NCBI GenBank assembly: GCA_026400815.1
Contig: JAPLOI010000008.1
Span: 1-64,000 of the forward strand
Reading direction: 5' to 3'
DNA: 64,000 nucleotides
Origin: Alphaproteobacteria bacterium
GTDB taxonomy: Bacteria; Pseudomonadota; Alphaproteobacteria; Acetobacterales; Acetobacteraceae
The position numbers were made by a program, and so were the translations under genes. The notes beneath the pieces are model-generated. The model was not told the DNA's origin and made no database searches. It saw only the letters and a list, made by a program, of their open reading frames with translations. Shown here one piece after another: positions 8,051 through 18,639 of the stretch (its first letter is position 1; each line of letters opens with the position of its first letter).

Positions 8051-9358
8051 TTACTTCAGCACACGGGCAAGCGCATCTTCGACCGAGACTTCCTCGCGCT
8101 CCCCGGTCATGCGGCGCTTCAGCTCTACGCGCCGGTTGGCCGCCGAGCGGGGCCCGACGATGATCTGCCAGGGATGGCCCATGAGGTCGGCATCCGCGAA
8201 CTTGGCGCCGGCGCGGTCTGGCCGGTCATCGTAGAGGGCGTTGCCGGCGAGGCCCGTGTAGGCTTCCTCGCAGATGGTGTCGCAGGCGGTGTCGCCAGGC
8301 TTGAGGTTGAGGATGGCGGCGCGCCAGGGGGCGACGGAATCGGGCCACTTGATGCCGGCCTCGTCGTGATGCGCCTCGATGATGGCGCCGGCGAGGCGGG
8401 AGACGCCGATGCCGTAGCTGCCCATGTGCGGCACGATCATCTGGCCATCGGGGCCGGCGACCTTGAGGCCCATCGGCTCGCTGTACTTGGTGCCGAAGTA
8501 GAAGATGTGGCCGACTTCGATGCCGCGGCCTTCGCGCTTGTCCGCCACCTGGGCCCAGGCGGCTTCGTCGTGCTTTTCGTCGGTGGCGGCGTAGGGCGTG
8601 GTCATGGTGGTGTAGAAATCGGCGAGGTCCTGGTCGCTGCCAAAGCCGTAGCGAGCCGTGGAGACGTCGATCTTCTCGAAGGCGGCGTCGAAATAGACCT
8701 GCGATTCGCCGGTGGGGGCGAGGATGATGAATTCGTGGCTGAGGTCGCCGCCGATCGGGCCGGTATCGGCAGCCATCGGGATGGCCTGCACGCCCAGGCG
8801 CTGGAAGGTGCGCATGTAGGCCAGCATCATCTTGCGGTAGGCGACGACGGCGCCGGCATGGTCGAGATCGAAGGAATAGGCGTCCTTCATCAGGAACTCA
8901 CGGCCGCGCATGACGCCGAAGCGGGGGCGAACCTCATCGCGGAACTTCCACTGGATGTGGTACAGGTTCTGCGGGAAATCGCGGTAGCTTTTCACGCCGG
9001 TGCGGAAGATGTCGGTGATCATCTCCTCGTTGGTGGGCCCGTAGAGCATTTCGCGGTCGTGGCGATCCTTGAAGCGCAACATTTCCTGGCCGTAGCCGTC
9101 GTAGCGGCCGGACTGGCGCCAGAGATCGGCGGATTGCAGCGTGGGCATCAGCACTTCCTGCGCGCCGGAGGCGTCCTGCTCCTCGCGCACGATCTGCTCG
9201 ATATTGCGCAGAACGCGCAGGCCGGCGGGCAGCCAGGCGTAGATGCCGGCGGCGGTCTGGCGAACGAGGCCCGCGCGCAGCATCAGCCGGTGGGAGGCGA
9301 TCTGCGCCTCGGACGGCGTTTCCTTGAGCGTGGGGATGAAGCTGCGTGAAAGGCGCAT
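8051..9358 (-). CDS. proS: Prolyl-tRNA synthetase
   Basis: This class II synthetase charges tRNA-Pro. It has 435 residues, the short bacterial form without the editing insertion domain that E. coli ProS (572 residues) carries; alphaproteobacteria often have this form. The N-terminus [18 protein letters not shown], the [11 protein letters not shown] segment of the catalytic core and the C-terminal anticodon-binding domain from about residue 340 support the call. Editing of Ala-tRNA-Pro would then need a separate protein, which I do not see here. It stands between DUF1467-rnj and lolC-lolD. Confidence 0.95.
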   Translation of the reverse strand: MRLSRSFIPTLKETPSEAQIASHRLMLRAGLVRQTAAGIYAWLPAGLRVLRNIEQIVREEQDASGAQEVLMPTLQSADLWRQSGRYDGYGQEMLRFKDRHDREMLYGPTNEEMITDIFRTGVKSYRDFPQNLYHIQWKFRDEVRPRFGVMRGREFLMKDAYSFDLDHAGAVVAYRKMMLAYMRTFQRLGVQAIPMAADTGPIGGDLSHEFIILAPTGESQVYFDAAFEKIDVSTARYGFGSDQDLADFYTTMTTPYAATDEKHDEAAWAQVADKREGRGIEVGHIFYFGTKYSEPMGLKVAGPDGQMIVPHMGSYGIGVSRLAGAIIEAHHDEAGIKWPDSVAPWRAAILNLKPGDTACDTICEEAYTGLAGNALYDDRPDRAGAKFADADLMGHPWQIIVGPRSAANRRVELKRRMTGEREEVSVEDALARVLK

Positions 9359-9434
9359 CGCGGGGGCACATCCGGGAACGGTGGGGCGCGCACCCTACCC
9401 CGCGCGCGGCTGGGAGGCCAGAAGGCAGCGGGTC

Positions 9435-9457
9435 GCGCAATATTGTGCAACGCACAA
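9435..9457. promoter_or_regulatory. Overlapping palindromes upstream of proS
   Basis: GCGCAATATTGTGC (9435-9448) is a 14-bp palindrome with one mismatched pair. It runs into TTGTGC-AAC-GCACAA (9443-9457), a perfect 6-bp inverted repeat. The site is about 80 bases upstream of the proS start and is probably bound by a dimeric regulator. I cannot name the regulator. Confidence 0.4.
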
Positions 9458-9534
9458 CGTAGATGACGTAAAAAAATGTCGCGCTTGCGCTGCCGCAAGC
9501 ACGAAAACACGTGACAGCTAGATGTCATTCCCCT

Positions 9535-9575
9535 AAAAAAAAGATGGCCCGCGCGCATGGCAGCGCAGCGGGCCA
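9535..9575 (-). terminator. Rho-independent terminator downstream of DUF1467
   Basis: On the minus strand TGGCCCGC (9575-9568) pairs with GCGGGCCA (9552-9545), and eight T follow after a short gap (9542-9535). It is the expected end of the rnj-DUF1467 transcript, or of a separate small RNA. Confidence 0.75.
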
Positions 9576-9592
9576 AGTTTGGGGAGGAAACG

Positions 9593-9642
9593 CCAGTCAC
9601 ACGGCAGGAAGAGGCAACGCCTCGTCCTCGCCGTGATGATGG
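9593..9642 (-). other. Long imperfect hairpin in the DUF1467 3' region
   Basis: A 10-bp arm pair (9606-9615 with 9619-9628, one mismatch, 3-base loop) is extended by ACGGC/GCCGT and by CCA/TGG at the base. It lies just before the terminator at 9535-9575 on the minus strand. The two hairpins together look like the end of a small RNA or a stable 3' UTR. I see no match to 6S, SRP or other RNAs I know. Nothing else is evident in the 395-base gap 9359-9753 apart from the palindromes at 9435-9457. Confidence 0.45.
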
Positions 9643-9753
9643 CTTCAGGCCCCCACCCCGTCCATGAAAAATTTGCGCTGAAACGACTGTTTTTTCGCCA
9701 TTCAGGTGCGGTTTGCCGCATTTTCGGGCGAACGCTGCCTTCCGTGCCTATTT

Positions 9754-10008
9754 TTAGGGCATCGCCAGTACGCCGTTGCGGAAGCTGAGCATTTCGCTGG
9801 TGATGGCGAAGAACAGCAGCAGCCAGATCACACCCGTGACGAGGGTGGTGGCGATCACTTTGCGCCACATGCTTGGCCGCTCCGGCGCGCCGCGCCAGCC
9901 AGTTTCCGAATCGGGATTGGCCACGGGGCGGGTGCCCCATGGCAGAACCGCGAACAGGACGATCCACCAGAGTACGAAATAGATCGCGACCCCTGTGACC
10001 GGATGCAT
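9754..10008 (-). CDS. DUF1467 small membrane protein
   Basis: An 84-residue protein with two membrane helices (about residues 5-24 and 52-72) joined by a loop with the WRGAPERPSMWRK segment. Length, topology and its position beside rnj match the DUF1467 family, common next to this locus in alphaproteobacteria. Function unknown. Its ATG starts 3 bases after the rnj stop, so it is co-translated with rnj. Confidence 0.8.
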   Translation of the reverse strand: MHPVTGVAIYFVLWWIVLFAVLPWGTRPVANPDSETGWRGAPERPSMWRKVIATTLVTGVIWLLLFFAITSEMLSFRNGVLAMP

Positions 10009-10011
10009 GGT

Positions 10012-11658
10012 TCAGACCCTCAGGAGATGGACGTCCACCAGCGGACGCTTCTGCAGGCGGCGGCCCAGTGCCTTGCGCAGGGCCGATTTGGCGGCCTCGA
10101 TGAGCGATTCGTCGTCCCGGCGCAGGTTGGACGGAAGGTCGGCGATCGAATCCGCGAAGTCGCGCAGGATTCGGTCGGTCTCGGGATCTTCGGGGTCGAA
10201 CAGGCCGGGGGCGGAAAGGCGCGGGGCGCCGCGCAGGCGGCCGGCCTCGTCCACGGCGAGGGAGGCGATGACGACGCCGTTGAACAGCATGCGGCGGCGC
10301 GCGCCCATCACACTGCCCTGCAGCGGCACAAGGCGGTTGCCATCCACCACCAGGCGGCCGACGGGGGCGGAATCCACCACTTCCGGGCGGCCAGGGGCCA
10401 GCGAGAGGATGTCGCCATCCTCCACCAGGATCGGGGTGATGCCGAGTTCCTGCGCCAGGGCGGCATGGGCCGAGAGGTGGCGCCACTCGCCATGCACCGG
10501 CACGGAGATGCGCGGGCGCACCAGGGCGTAAAGGCGCTTCAGCTCATCGCGCGCGGGGTGGCCGGAGACGTGGACGAAGTGGTCGTTGTCCGTCAGCACC
10601 GTGACGCCGCGGCGCACCAGGTTGTCTTGCACGGTGCCGATGGCGCGTTCGTTGCCGGGGATCATCCGGCTGGAGAACACCACCGTGTCCCCTTCGCCGA
10701 GTTCCACGCGCGGATGGGTATCCTGCGCCACGCGGGACAGCGCGCTGCGCGGCTCGCCCTGGCTGCCGGTGATGAGGATGACCAGGTTGTCGTCTGGAAT
10801 ATCGGCGACGTCGTCCTCGGTGAGGAAGGGGGGGATGCCCTTGAGGTAGCCGCACTCGCGGGCCGCTGCCTCCAGGTTGCGCAGCGGGCGGCCTACGATG
10901 GCCACGGAGCGGCCGGCGGCGCGGGCGGCGAGGGCCACGGATTCGACGCGAGCGACATTGCTGGCGAAGCAGGTGACGGCCACGCGGCCGCGGAGCGAGG
11001 CGATCAGCTCGGCGAGGCTGGTGCGGACCTCCCCTTCCGAGCCGGACTCACCTTCCACCATGGCGTTGGTGGAGTCGCAGACCATGGCGAGCACACCTTC
11101 GTCGCCCAGGGCGCGCAGGGCGGCTTCATCGGTGCGGGGGCCGACGAGGGGGGATTCGTCCAGCTTCCAGTCGCCGGTGTGCAGCACGATGCCGGCCTGG
11201 GTGCGGATGACCAGGGCCTGCGATTCCGGGATGGAATGGGCCATGCGGATGAAGGTGAGGTCGAACGGGCCGAGGCGGAAGCTGCCGCCGGGCTGGATGA
11301 TGGTGATCTTGGCCTGGTTGACCAGCTGCGCTTCGCCCAGCTTGCGGCGCAGCACCGCGGCGGCGAAGGGCGTGGCGTAGATCGGGCAGCGCAGTTGCGG
11401 CCAGAGCCAGGCGACGGCGCCGATATGGTCTTCATGCGCGTGCGTGATCACGAGGCCGGCCAGCCGGTCCCGCCGCTCGGCGATATAGGCCGGGTCGGGG
11501 ACCATGATGTCCACTTCCGGGTTTTCCGCGCCGCCGAACCCCATGCCGCAATCCACCGCGAGCCAAGTGTTGGCACAGCGGTAGAGGTTGAGGTTCATGC
11601 CGATCTCGCCGGTGCCGCCCAGGGGCAGAAAGGCCAGATCCGGAGTCGCTGCGTCCAT
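10012..11658 (-). CDS. rnj: Ribonuclease J
   Basis: A metallo-beta-lactamase/beta-CASP nuclease that matures and degrades RNA with endo- and 5' exonuclease activity. It has 548 residues, usual for RNase J. The metal site THAHEDH covers residues 72-78 (His73, His75, Asp77, His78), after the LPLGGTGEIGMN N-terminus. The beta-CASP region follows and the C-terminal domain begins around residue 450. The ATG at 11658 gives the family start. It is followed directly by DUF1467. A 183-base gap separates it from coaX, so a promoter of its own is likely; TATATG at 11763-11768 on the minus strand could be its -10. Confidence 0.95.
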   Translation of the reverse strand: MDAATPDLAFLPLGGTGEIGMNLNLYRCANTWLAVDCGMGFGGAENPEVDIMVPDPAYIAERRDRLAGLVITHAHEDHIGAVAWLWPQLRCPIYATPFAAAVLRRKLGEAQLVNQAKITIIQPGGSFRLGPFDLTFIRMAHSIPESQALVIRTQAGIVLHTGDWKLDESPLVGPRTDEAALRALGDEGVLAMVCDSTNAMVEGESGSEGEVRTSLAELIASLRGRVAVTCFASNVARVESVALAARAAGRSVAIVGRPLRNLEAAARECGYLKGIPPFLTEDDVADIPDDNLVILITGSQGEPRSALSRVAQDTHPRVELGEGDTVVFSSRMIPGNERAIGTVQDNLVRRGVTVLTDNDHFVHVSGHPARDELKRLYALVRPRISVPVHGEWRHLSAHAALAQELGITPILVEDGDILSLAPGRPEVVDSAPVGRLVVDGNRLVPLQGSVMGARRRMLFNGVVIASLAVDEAGRLRGAPRLSAPGLFDPEDPETDRILRDFADSIADLPSNLRRDDESLIEAAKSALRKALGRRLQKRPLVDVHLLRV

Positions 11659-11841
11659 GCTTCGCCTTCAATTCATGCGCCACGGGCCCAGTAGGGCCGG
11701 ACCCGGGGACGACAGCGCCTGAGCCCATCGCCGGGACAGCCGGGCGATCGACACAGGCGGTTCATATACGTGCCGGCCGGGAGCCCGCCGGCAAGGGGTT
11801 AGGCACCGTGCGGCAGGGAAATGTCAACGCCCGCTGGGGGG

Positions 11842-12651
11842 TTAGTCCCGTTCGATCAGGCGTGACCGGTCCCGGTTCAATATGGGGGCCGGGTTGCGCC
11901 CTGCCAACAGGCGCAGGCCTTCCAGCGTAAGGTCGGGGTCGATTGTCTCGATCACGGTGGTGCCTTCGGCCAGGAGCGGGGCGAGGCCGCCAGTGGCGAG
12001 CACCTTCAGCCCACCGCCATACTCGGCCTGGATGCGGGTAACGAGGCCCTCGATCATGCCGACATAGCCCCAATAGATGCCGGATTGCATGGCGGGCACG
12101 GTGGAACGGCCGATGACGGATTGCGGGCGGCCGATGCCGATGCGCGGCAGGCGGGCGGCGGCGCGGTGCAGGGCCTCGATGGAAAGGTTGATGCCGGGGG
12201 CGATGACGCCGCCGAGATAGGCGCCGTCCTTGTCCATCACATCAAAGGTGGTGGCGGTGCCGAAATCGATCACCACGGCAGGGCCGCCATACTGCTTATG
12301 GCCGGCCAGGGTGTTGAGCAGGCGGTCGGCACCGACCTCATTCGGGTTGTCCACCTTGATGTCGAAGCCCCAGTTCAGCGTGGCGGTGGCCACCAGGGGT
12401 TCCACGTCCAGCCAGTCGCGGCAGAGGCGACGCATGTCGTAGAGGGCGGCGGGAACGACGGTGCCGATGACGGCGGCGGTGATCGCCTCGCGCTTGATGC
12501 CGGCCTGGTTCAGCAGCGTGAGCAGCCAGACGGCGTATTCGTCGGACGTGCGCTGGGCGTTGGTGGAGATGCGCCAGCGGCCGACCCAGTGGTGGCCGTC
12601 ATGCACCGCCATGACGGTGTTGGTGTTGCCGGCATCGACGACGAGCAGCAT
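11842..12651 (-). CDS. coaX: Type III pantothenate kinase
   Basis: Catalyses the first step of coenzyme A synthesis, pantothenate phosphorylation. It has 269 residues, as expected for CoaX. It starts [16 protein letters not shown], the phosphate-binding DxGNT motif. GADRLLN and [10 protein letters not shown] in the middle, and the ATGGLA segment near residue 230, are further family motifs. The ATG at 12651 is chosen because DAGNT must lie near the N-terminus; an upstream in-frame extension overlaps birA and is not conserved in character. It follows birA by 17 bases. Confidence 0.95.
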   Translation of the reverse strand: MLLVVDAGNTNTVMAVHDGHHWVGRWRISTNAQRTSDEYAVWLLTLLNQAGIKREAITAAVIGTVVPAALYDMRRLCRDWLDVEPLVATATLNWGFDIKVDNPNEVGADRLLNTLAGHKQYGGPAVVIDFGTATTFDVMDKDGAYLGGVIAPGINLSIEALHRAAARLPRIGIGRPQSVIGRSTVPAMQSGIYWGYVGMIEGLVTRIQAEYGGGLKVLATGGLAPLLAEGTTVIETIDPDLTLEGLRLLAGRNPAPILNRDRSRLIERD

Positions 12652-12668
12652 CGCGAGTCTCCGTATTC

Positions 12669-13424
12669 CTAGCCGTCGCCGGGGAGCAGGACTTCGCCGG
12701 TGGTAAAGCGCCGGACAGTGCCCTCGGCGGACATCAGCAGGCTGCCATCGGCATCGAGCCCCGCAAAGGTGCCTTGCAGCACGTCTGATCCCAGCTTGAG
12801 GCTCATCGGGCTGCCGGGGGGCTGTGCGTGGGCGAGCCAGGCTTGCAACACGGGGGCGAAGCCTTCTTCGTGCAGCACGCCGTACCAATGGGCGAGGCGG
12901 GCGAGCAGCAGGGGGGCGAAGGCTTCGGGATCGGGCGCGGGCATGTGGTCGGCGAGGCAGGCAGCAATGCGGTCAGGCAGGATGGGGGCGTGCGCGAGAT
13001 TGACACCGATGCCGGGGATGACCCAGGCGATGTTGCCGTTTCCGTCGCCCTGGCTTTCCAGCAGGATGCCCGACAGCTTGTGGCCGTTCAGCATGAGGTC
13101 GTTGGGCCATTTCAGCGCGAGGCGCGGGCCGGCCGGCAGGATGGATGCCACAGCTTCGGCCAGCGCGGCGCCGCAGAGCAGGGACAGGCGGGCGGCCTCC
13201 CGCAACGGCAGGCGCGGGCGCAGCAGCACGGAGAGGGCGAGGTTGCCGGTGGGGGTGGACCATGCCCGGCCGCGGGTGCCACGGGCGTTGGATTGGCGCC
13301 GGGCCAGAACGGCGAGGCCCTCCGGCTCGCCCGCCTCGGCGCGGGTGCGCACGAGATCGGAGGTGGAGGGCAGCTCCTCGTGCACGTCCAGCCGCCAGGC
13401 GAGGCGGCTGGAGGCTGGGTTCAC
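12669..13424 (-). CDS. birA: Biotin--[acetyl-CoA-carboxylase] ligase
   Basis: Attaches biotin to the biotin carrier protein of acetyl-CoA carboxylase. It has 251 residues with GRG-type sequence ARGTRGRAW (residues 47-55) for biotinyl-AMP binding, KWPND (105-109) and Lys117 in GHKLSGIL. There is no N-terminal helix-turn-helix, so unlike E. coli BirA it is not a repressor. The start is GTG at 13424, which overlaps the nuoN stop as GTGA with AAGG upstream, so birA is the last coupled step of the complex I operon. Confidence 0.93.
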   Translation of the reverse strand: MNPASSRLAWRLDVHEELPSTSDLVRTRAEAGEPEGLAVLARRQSNARGTRGRAWSTPTGNLALSVLLRPRLPLREAARLSLLCGAALAEAVASILPAGPRLALKWPNDLMLNGHKLSGILLESQGDGNGNIAWVIPGIGVNLAHAPILPDRIAACLADHMPAPDPEAFAPLLLARLAHWYGVLHEEGFAPVLQAWLAHAQPPGSPMSLKLGSDVLQGTFAGLDADGSLLMSAEGTVRRFTTGEVLLPGDG

Positions 13425-14845
13425 CGGAACAGCACCTTCGCCGCTGCCTCCGCCGCCGCCACCACGGGGGCGGGGAAGAGGAAGAAGAAGGTGGTGAACA
13501 ACCCGCTGGCGCCGACGACAAAGGAGAGCGAGGCCGGGCGCGGATCGAAGGCAGGCGCGGGTTCGTCGAAGTACATCACCTTGATGATGCGGATGTAATA
13601 GAACGCGCCGATCACGCTGGTGAGCACGCCGATCACGGCCAGCAGCCACATGCCCTGCTGCACGGCGGCGGTGAAGATGAAGTACTTGCCCCAGAAGCCG
13701 GAGAAGGGCGGGATCCCTGCCATCGAGAACATGAAGATGGCGATGGCCAGGGCCATGGCGGGATCGGTGCGGCCGAGGCCGGAGAGGTCGCTGACGCCTT
13801 CCACGTTCCGGCCCTGGCGGCGCATGGCGATGATGCAGGCGAAGGTGCCGGCGTTCATGAACACGTAGGTGAGCATGTAGATCAGCACGCCGCGCACGCC
13901 GGCGCCGGTGCCGGCGGCGAGGCCGATCAGCGCGTAGCCCATGTGGCCGATGGAGGAATAGGCCATCAGGCGCTTGATGTTGCGCTGCCCGATGGCCGCC
14001 AACGACCCCAGTGCCATGGAGGCGATCGAGACCAGCACGATCAGCTGTTGCCACTGGCCCAGCAGCGCGCCGAAGGGATCGGACAGCAGGCGCACCAGCA
14101 GCACGATGGCGGCCACCTTGGGGGCGGTGCCCATGAAGGCGGTGACCGGGGTGGGGGCGCCTTCGTACACATCCGGCGTCCACATGTGGAACGGCACGGC
14201 GGAGACCTTGAAGGCCAGGCCCGCGACGATGAAGACGATGCCGACGGTGAGGCCCGGGGAGGCGGTTTTCGGATCGGCCATGGCGCGGCCGATCTCGGCG
14301 AAGGACATGCTGCCGGAGAAGCCATAGACCAGCGACACGCCATAGAGCAGCAGGCCGGAGGCGAGCGCGCCGAGCACGAAATACTTCAGGCCCGCCTCGG
14401 CCGAACGTCGCTCATCGCGCGCGAAGGCGGCGAGCACGTAGATCGAGAGGCTCATCAGCTCCAGGCCGAGATACAGCGTCATCAGGCTGGTGGCGGAGAC
14501 CATCAGCATCATGCCGACGGCGGCGAGCAGCATCAGGATGGGGAATTCGAAGCGCTGCATGTTGGCATGCTCGGCATAGTCGAGCGACATGACCACGCCG
14601 AGGCCGACGGCAACCAGGATGAGCAGCTTGGCGAAGTGACTGTAGGCATCCACGGTGAACAGGCCATTGTAGCCCACGCCAGGGGTTCCGCTGAGCACCA
14701 GCATGGCGGTGAGCAGCAGGGCGCCGACCGCCAGCATGGAGGACATCACGAAGCTGCGCTCAGGGCGCGCGAACACGCCGTACATCAGGATCGCCATGGC
14801 AGAGCAGGAGAGGAAGATCTCCGGGAGGGCAAGTTGCCAGTTCAC
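13421..14845 (-). CDS. nuoN: NADH-quinone oxidoreductase subunit N
   Basis: A proton-pumping, antiporter-like membrane subunit of complex I, 474 residues with about 14 helices. [14 protein letters not shown] and the [14 protein letters not shown] segment (a pump-channel lysine) are typical. I chose the GTG at 14845 ([12 protein letters not shown]), which overlaps the nuoM stop as GTGA; an in-frame start 40 codons earlier would lie inside nuoM. It is the last nuo gene, coupled to birA. Confidence 0.95.
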   Translation of the reverse strand: MNWQLALPEIFLSCSAMAILMYGVFARPERSFVMSSMLAVGALLLTAMLVLSGTPGVGYNGLFTVDAYSHFAKLLILVAVGLGVVMSLDYAEHANMQRFEFPILMLLAAVGMMLMVSATSLMTLYLGLELMSLSIYVLAAFARDERRSAEAGLKYFVLGALASGLLLYGVSLVYGFSGSMSFAEIGRAMADPKTASPGLTVGIVFIVAGLAFKVSAVPFHMWTPDVYEGAPTPVTAFMGTAPKVAAIVLLVRLLSDPFGALLGQWQQLIVLVSIASMALGSLAAIGQRNIKRLMAYSSIGHMGYALIGLAAGTGAGVRGVLIYMLTYVFMNAGTFACIIAMRRQGRNVEGVSDLSGLGRTDPAMALAIAIFMFSMAGIPPFSGFWGKYFIFTAAVQQGMWLLAVIGVLTSVIGAFYYIRIIKVMYFDEPAPAFDPRPASLSFVVGASGLFTTFFFLFPAPVVAAAEAAAKVLFR

Positions 14846-16374
14846 GGTGCGATCACTCCGGCAAGCTTGGAGGTACTGGCGAGCGCGGCGATGTGCTTTT
14901 CCACCATCGCGTGCACGGAGGCATCCCAGAACACGGTGAAGCTGGAGGGGTAAATGCCCATCCACAGCGTGAGCACCACGAGCGGCGCGAACACGGCGAT
15001 CTCGCGCGGCGACAGGTCCATGATGGACTTGAGGTCGTCGCGGGTGATGCTGCCGAAGATCACGCGGCGGTAGAGGTATAGCATGTAGGCGGCGCCCAGG
15101 ATCATGCCCATGCTGCCCAAGGCGGCGAGCCAGAAGTTCACCTTGAAGGCGCCGACCAGCACCAGGAACTCGCCCACGAAGCCGGCCGTGCCGGGCAGGC
15201 CGACAGAGGCCATGGAGAACAGCATGAAGGCGAGCGCGTATTTCGGCATCCGGTCCGCCAGGCCGCCGTAGCGCGCGATCTCACGCGAGTGAATCCGGTC
15301 GTACACCACGCCGACGCAGAGGAAGAGCGCGCCGGAGACGACGCCGTGGCTGAGCATCTGGAACAGCGCGCCGGAGATGCCCTGCTCGTTCACCGTGAAG
15401 ATGCCGATCGTGACCACGCCCATATGGGCGACGGAGGAATAGGCGATCAGCTTCTTCATGTCGGTCTGCGCCAGCGCCACCAGCGAGGTGTAGATCACGG
15501 CGACGACCGAGAGCGCGAAGATCATCGGCGCGAAATACGCGGTGGCATCCGGCAGCATGGGCACGGAGAAGCGCAGAAACCCATAGGCGCCCATCTTCAG
15601 CAGCACGCCGGCCAGGATGACGGAGCCGGCGGTCGGCGCTTCCACGTGGGCATCTGGCAGCCAGGTGTGCACCGGCCACATCGGCACCTTCACCGCGAAG
15701 CTGGCGAAGAAGGCCAGGAACAGCCAGGTCTGCACCGCCGGCTTGAACTGGGTGGCCATCAGCGTGGGGATGTCGGTGGTGCCGGCGGCGTACCACATGG
15801 CCAGCAGGGCCAGCAGCATCAGCACCGAGCCGGCGAGCGTGTAGAGGAAGAACTTGATCGCGGCATACACGCGCCGTGGGCCGCCCCATACCCCGATGAG
15901 CAGGTACATCGGGATCAGCACGCCCTCGAAGAACATGTAGAACACGACGAAATCGAGCGCTGCGAACATGCCGACCATCATGGTTTCCAGCACCAGGAAG
16001 GCGAACATGAACTCGCGCACGCGGGTTTCGATGCTGTCCCAGCTGGCCAGGATGCAGATGGGCACCAGGGCGGTGGCGAGCAGCACGAACAGCACCGAGA
16101 TGCCGTCCACGCCCATCTTGTAGGTGATGCCCCATTGCGGCAGCCAGGCCACCTCTTCCACGAACTGGAATCCGGCGCTGGAGGTGTCGAACTTGAACCA
16201 CAGCACCAGCGACAGGGCGAAGACGATCAGGCTGGTCCAGAGAGCGGCCCAGCGGGCATTGGCGGCCACGGCCGCCTCTGGCCCACGGATCATCATGATC
16301 ACCGCGCCGCCGACGAGCGGCAGGAAGGTGAGAAGGGAAAGCAGGGGAAAGCCTGCCGCGTTGAGCGCGTTCAT
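14842..16374 (-). CDS. nuoM: NADH-quinone oxidoreductase subunit M
   Basis: The second antiporter-like pump subunit, 510 residues and about 14 helices. It has the conserved Glu in [19 protein letters not shown], the lysine-bearing [19 protein letters not shown] region and the discontinuous-helix histidine segment [12 protein letters not shown]. The start ATG at 16374 is 7 bases after the nuoL stop. Confidence 0.97.
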   Translation of the reverse strand: MNALNAAGFPLLSLLTFLPLVGGAVIMMIRGPEAAVAANARWAALWTSLIVFALSLVLWFKFDTSSAGFQFVEEVAWLPQWGITYKMGVDGISVLFVLLATALVPICILASWDSIETRVREFMFAFLVLETMMVGMFAALDFVVFYMFFEGVLIPMYLLIGVWGGPRRVYAAIKFFLYTLAGSVLMLLALLAMWYAAGTTDIPTLMATQFKPAVQTWLFLAFFASFAVKVPMWPVHTWLPDAHVEAPTAGSVILAGVLLKMGAYGFLRFSVPMLPDATAYFAPMIFALSVVAVIYTSLVALAQTDMKKLIAYSSVAHMGVVTIGIFTVNEQGISGALFQMLSHGVVSGALFLCVGVVYDRIHSREIARYGGLADRMPKYALAFMLFSMASVGLPGTAGFVGEFLVLVGAFKVNFWLAALGSMGMILGAAYMLYLYRRVIFGSITRDDLKSIMDLSPREIAVFAPLVVLTLWMGIYPSSFTVFWDASVHAMVEKHIAALASTSKLAGVIAP

Positions 16375-16381
16375 GGCTGCG

Positions 16382-18316
16382 TCACCGGATGATCAGGTAG
16401 AGGCTGACGAGCACGACAACGCCGATCAGCATGGCAAAGGCATAGTGGGCGATCGATCCGGTTTGCACCTTCACCACCCGCCCGGCGCCCTGGGCGGTGA
16501 GCGAGGCCACACCGTTCGGGATGCCGTCGATGATCGTGGCGTCGCCGACCTGCCAGAGGCCGCGGGCGAGCGCCATGGTGGGGCGCACGAAGATGCGGTC
16601 GTACAGCTCGTCGAAATACCACTTGTTGAGCAGGAAGCGGTACACCCCGCCGAAGCGTTCGGCCAACTGCGCCGGGAGCGCCGGCATGCCCATGTAGATG
16701 ATATAGGCCAGCGCGATGCCGGAGAGGCCCACCACGGCCGGCAGTGCAACCACCCAGCCCGGCACCTCGTGCATGTCGTGCATCACGTGGTTGTTCGGGC
16801 CGTTGTGGATCGCCGCGCCCCAGAAATGCTGCCAGTGCTCGCCCAGAAGCTGGGGCGCGAAGGTGAAGCCCGTGAGCACCGCGCCGGCGGCGAGCAGCAT
16901 CAGCGGCACCGTCATCACCAGCGGGCTTTCGTGCACGTGGTCCATCGTGTGCTTGTCGGCCCGCGGCGCGCCGTGGAAGGTGAGGATCAGCAGGCGCCAG
17001 GAATAGAAGGCGGTGAGGAAGGCGGCCAGGATGCCGCACCAGAAACCGTATTGCGCGAAGCCGCCATGGGAGGCGAAGGCTGCCTCCAGCACCGCGTCCT
17101 TCGAGAAGAACCCGGCAAAGGGGAACACGCCGGCCAGGGCCAGGCTGCCGATCCACATCATGGTGTAGGTGAGCGGGATCTTCTTCCAGATGCCGCCCAT
17201 CTTGCGGATGTCCTGCTCATCGGACATCGCGTGGATCACGCTGCCGGCGCCCAGGAACAGCAGCGCCTTGAAGAAGGCGTGGGTCAGCAGGTGGAACACC
17301 GAGGCCTGGTAGGCGCCCACGCCGGCGGCGACGAACATGTAGCCGAGCTGCGAGCAGGTGGAATAGGCGATGATCCGCTTGATGTCGTTCTGCACAACGC
17401 CAACGGTGGCGGCAAACAGCGCGGTGCTGGCGCCCACGAAGGTGACGAAGGCCATCGCGTGCGGGGCGTATTCCAGCACCGGCGACATGCGCGCCATCAG
17501 GAACACGCCGGCCGTCACCATGGTGGCGGCATGGATGAGCGCGGAGACCGGGGTCGGGCCTTCCATCGCATCCGGCAGCCAGACGTGCAGGCCAAGCTGG
17601 GCCGACTTGCCCATGGCGCCGATGAACAGCAGCACGCCGATCACCTCATAGGCGCGGAAGGTGCCGCCCAGCACGCTGTAGCTGTCATTCTGGTGCTGGC
17701 TGACACCAGCGAAAATGGCGTCGAAGGTGATGCTGCCGAACACCACGAAGATCAGCGCGATGCCGAGCGCGAAGCCGAGATCGCCGATGCGGTTGACCAC
17801 GAAGGCCTTGATCGCGGCGGCGCAGGCGCTGGGCTTGTGGTACCAGTAGCCGATCAGCAGGTAGCTCGCGAGGCCCACGCCCTCCCAGCCGAAGAAGAGC
17901 TGCAGCAGGTTGTCCGCCGTCACCAGCATCAGCATGGCGAAGGTGAACAGGCTGAGATAGCTGAAGAAGCGCCACACGCTGCCATGCGGCTCATGCCCCA
18001 TGTAGCCCACGGAGTAGATGTGGATCAGGGTCGCGATGAAGGTGATCATCGCCACCATCACGGCCGAAAGCGTGTCGTAGCGCAGCGCCCAGGTGACGCT
18101 GAAGTCGCCGGAGGACACCCAGGTGGCCAGCGTGACCACGCCCGGCGCGCCGCCGCCATAGACCAGCGAAACGAAGGCCGAGGTGCCGCAGATGGCGGCC
18201 AGGATCATGCAGATGATGGTGACTGCCTGGGCCGCACGGTCGCCGATCTGCTTGCCGAACAGCAGGGCGACCAGGGAGCCGAGCAGCGGTGCGAAGACCG
18301 CGGTTGCGAACAGCAT
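16382..18316 (-). CDS. nuoL: NADH-quinone oxidoreductase subunit L
   Basis: The distal and largest pump subunit, 644 residues. It has the usual 14-helix core with [47 protein letters not shown] (shortened: [18 protein letters not shown]) and STCSQLGYM, then the C-terminal lateral helix. It starts 7 bases after the nuoK stop. Confidence 0.97.
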   Translation of the reverse strand: MLFATAVFAPLLGSLVALLFGKQIGDRAAQAVTIICMILAAICGTSAFVSLVYGGGAPGVVTLATWVSSGDFSVTWALRYDTLSAVMVAMITFIATLIHIYSVGYMGHEPHGSVWRFFSYLSLFTFAMLMLVTADNLLQLFFGWEGVGLASYLLIGYWYHKPSACAAAIKAFVVNRIGDLGFALGIALIFVVFGSITFDAIFAGVSQHQNDSYSVLGGTFRAYEVIGVLLFIGAMGKSAQLGLHVWLPDAMEGPTPVSALIHAATMVTAGVFLMARMSPVLEYAPHAMAFVTFVGASTALFAATVGVVQNDIKRIIAYSTCSQLGYMFVAAGVGAYQASVFHLLTHAFFKALLFLGAGSVIHAMSDEQDIRKMGGIWKKIPLTYTMMWIGSLALAGVFPFAGFFSKDAVLEAAFASHGGFAQYGFWCGILAAFLTAFYSWRLLILTFHGAPRADKHTMDHVHESPLVMTVPLMLLAAGAVLTGFTFAPQLLGEHWQHFWGAAIHNGPNNHVMHDMHEVPGWVVALPAVVGLSGIALAYIIYMGMPALPAQLAERFGGVYRFLLNKWYFDELYDRIFVRPTMALARGLWQVGDATIIDGIPNGVASLTAQGAGRVVKVQTGSIAHYAFAMLIGVVVLVSLYLIIR

Positions 18317-18323
18317 CGGAGGG

Positions 18324-18638
18324 TCAGCCCTTCATCAGAGTCACGTCCTCGACCTCGATCGAGCCGCGGTTGCGGAAGTAGATCACCAGGATCGCGAGGC
18401 CGATCGCCGCTTCGGCGGCAGCCACGGTGAGGACGAACATCGTCAGCACCTGGCCCGCGAGGTCGCCGAGGGCGGCGGAGAAGGCGACGAGGTTGAGGTT
18501 CACCGCGAGCAGGATCAGCTCGATCGACATCAGGATGATGATGACGTTCTTGCGGTTGAGGAAGATGCCGAAAATCCCCATCACCAGCAGGATGGCGCTG
18601 ACGGCGAGGTAGTGGCTGAGCGGAACCGGCAACATCAT
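18324..18638 (-). CDS. nuoK: NADH-quinone oxidoreductase subunit K
   Basis: A small three-helix subunit of the membrane arm, 104 residues. The buried Glu residues in [16 protein letters not shown] and [11 protein letters not shown] are the family's proton-path residues. Two adjacent ATG codons (18638, 18635) can serve; the first is taken because it begins 1 base after the nuoJ stop. An upstream start at 18671 lies inside nuoJ and would make the protein too long for the family. Confidence 0.95.
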   Translation of the reverse strand: MMLPVPLSHYLAVSAILLVMGIFGIFLNRKNVIIILMSIELILLAVNLNLVAFSAALGDLAGQVLTMFVLTVAAAEAAIGLAILVIYFRNRGSIEVEDVTLMKG

Positions 18639-18639
18639 G

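Noticed and set aside
9535-9642. 6S or SRP RNA gene
   Set aside because: Neither the SRP loop consensus nor the 6S central-bubble layout could be found; only a generic hairpin plus terminator is supported.
9706-11694. A 662-codon open frame antisense to rnj
   Set aside because: Shadow of a real gene with the usual low-complexity composition.
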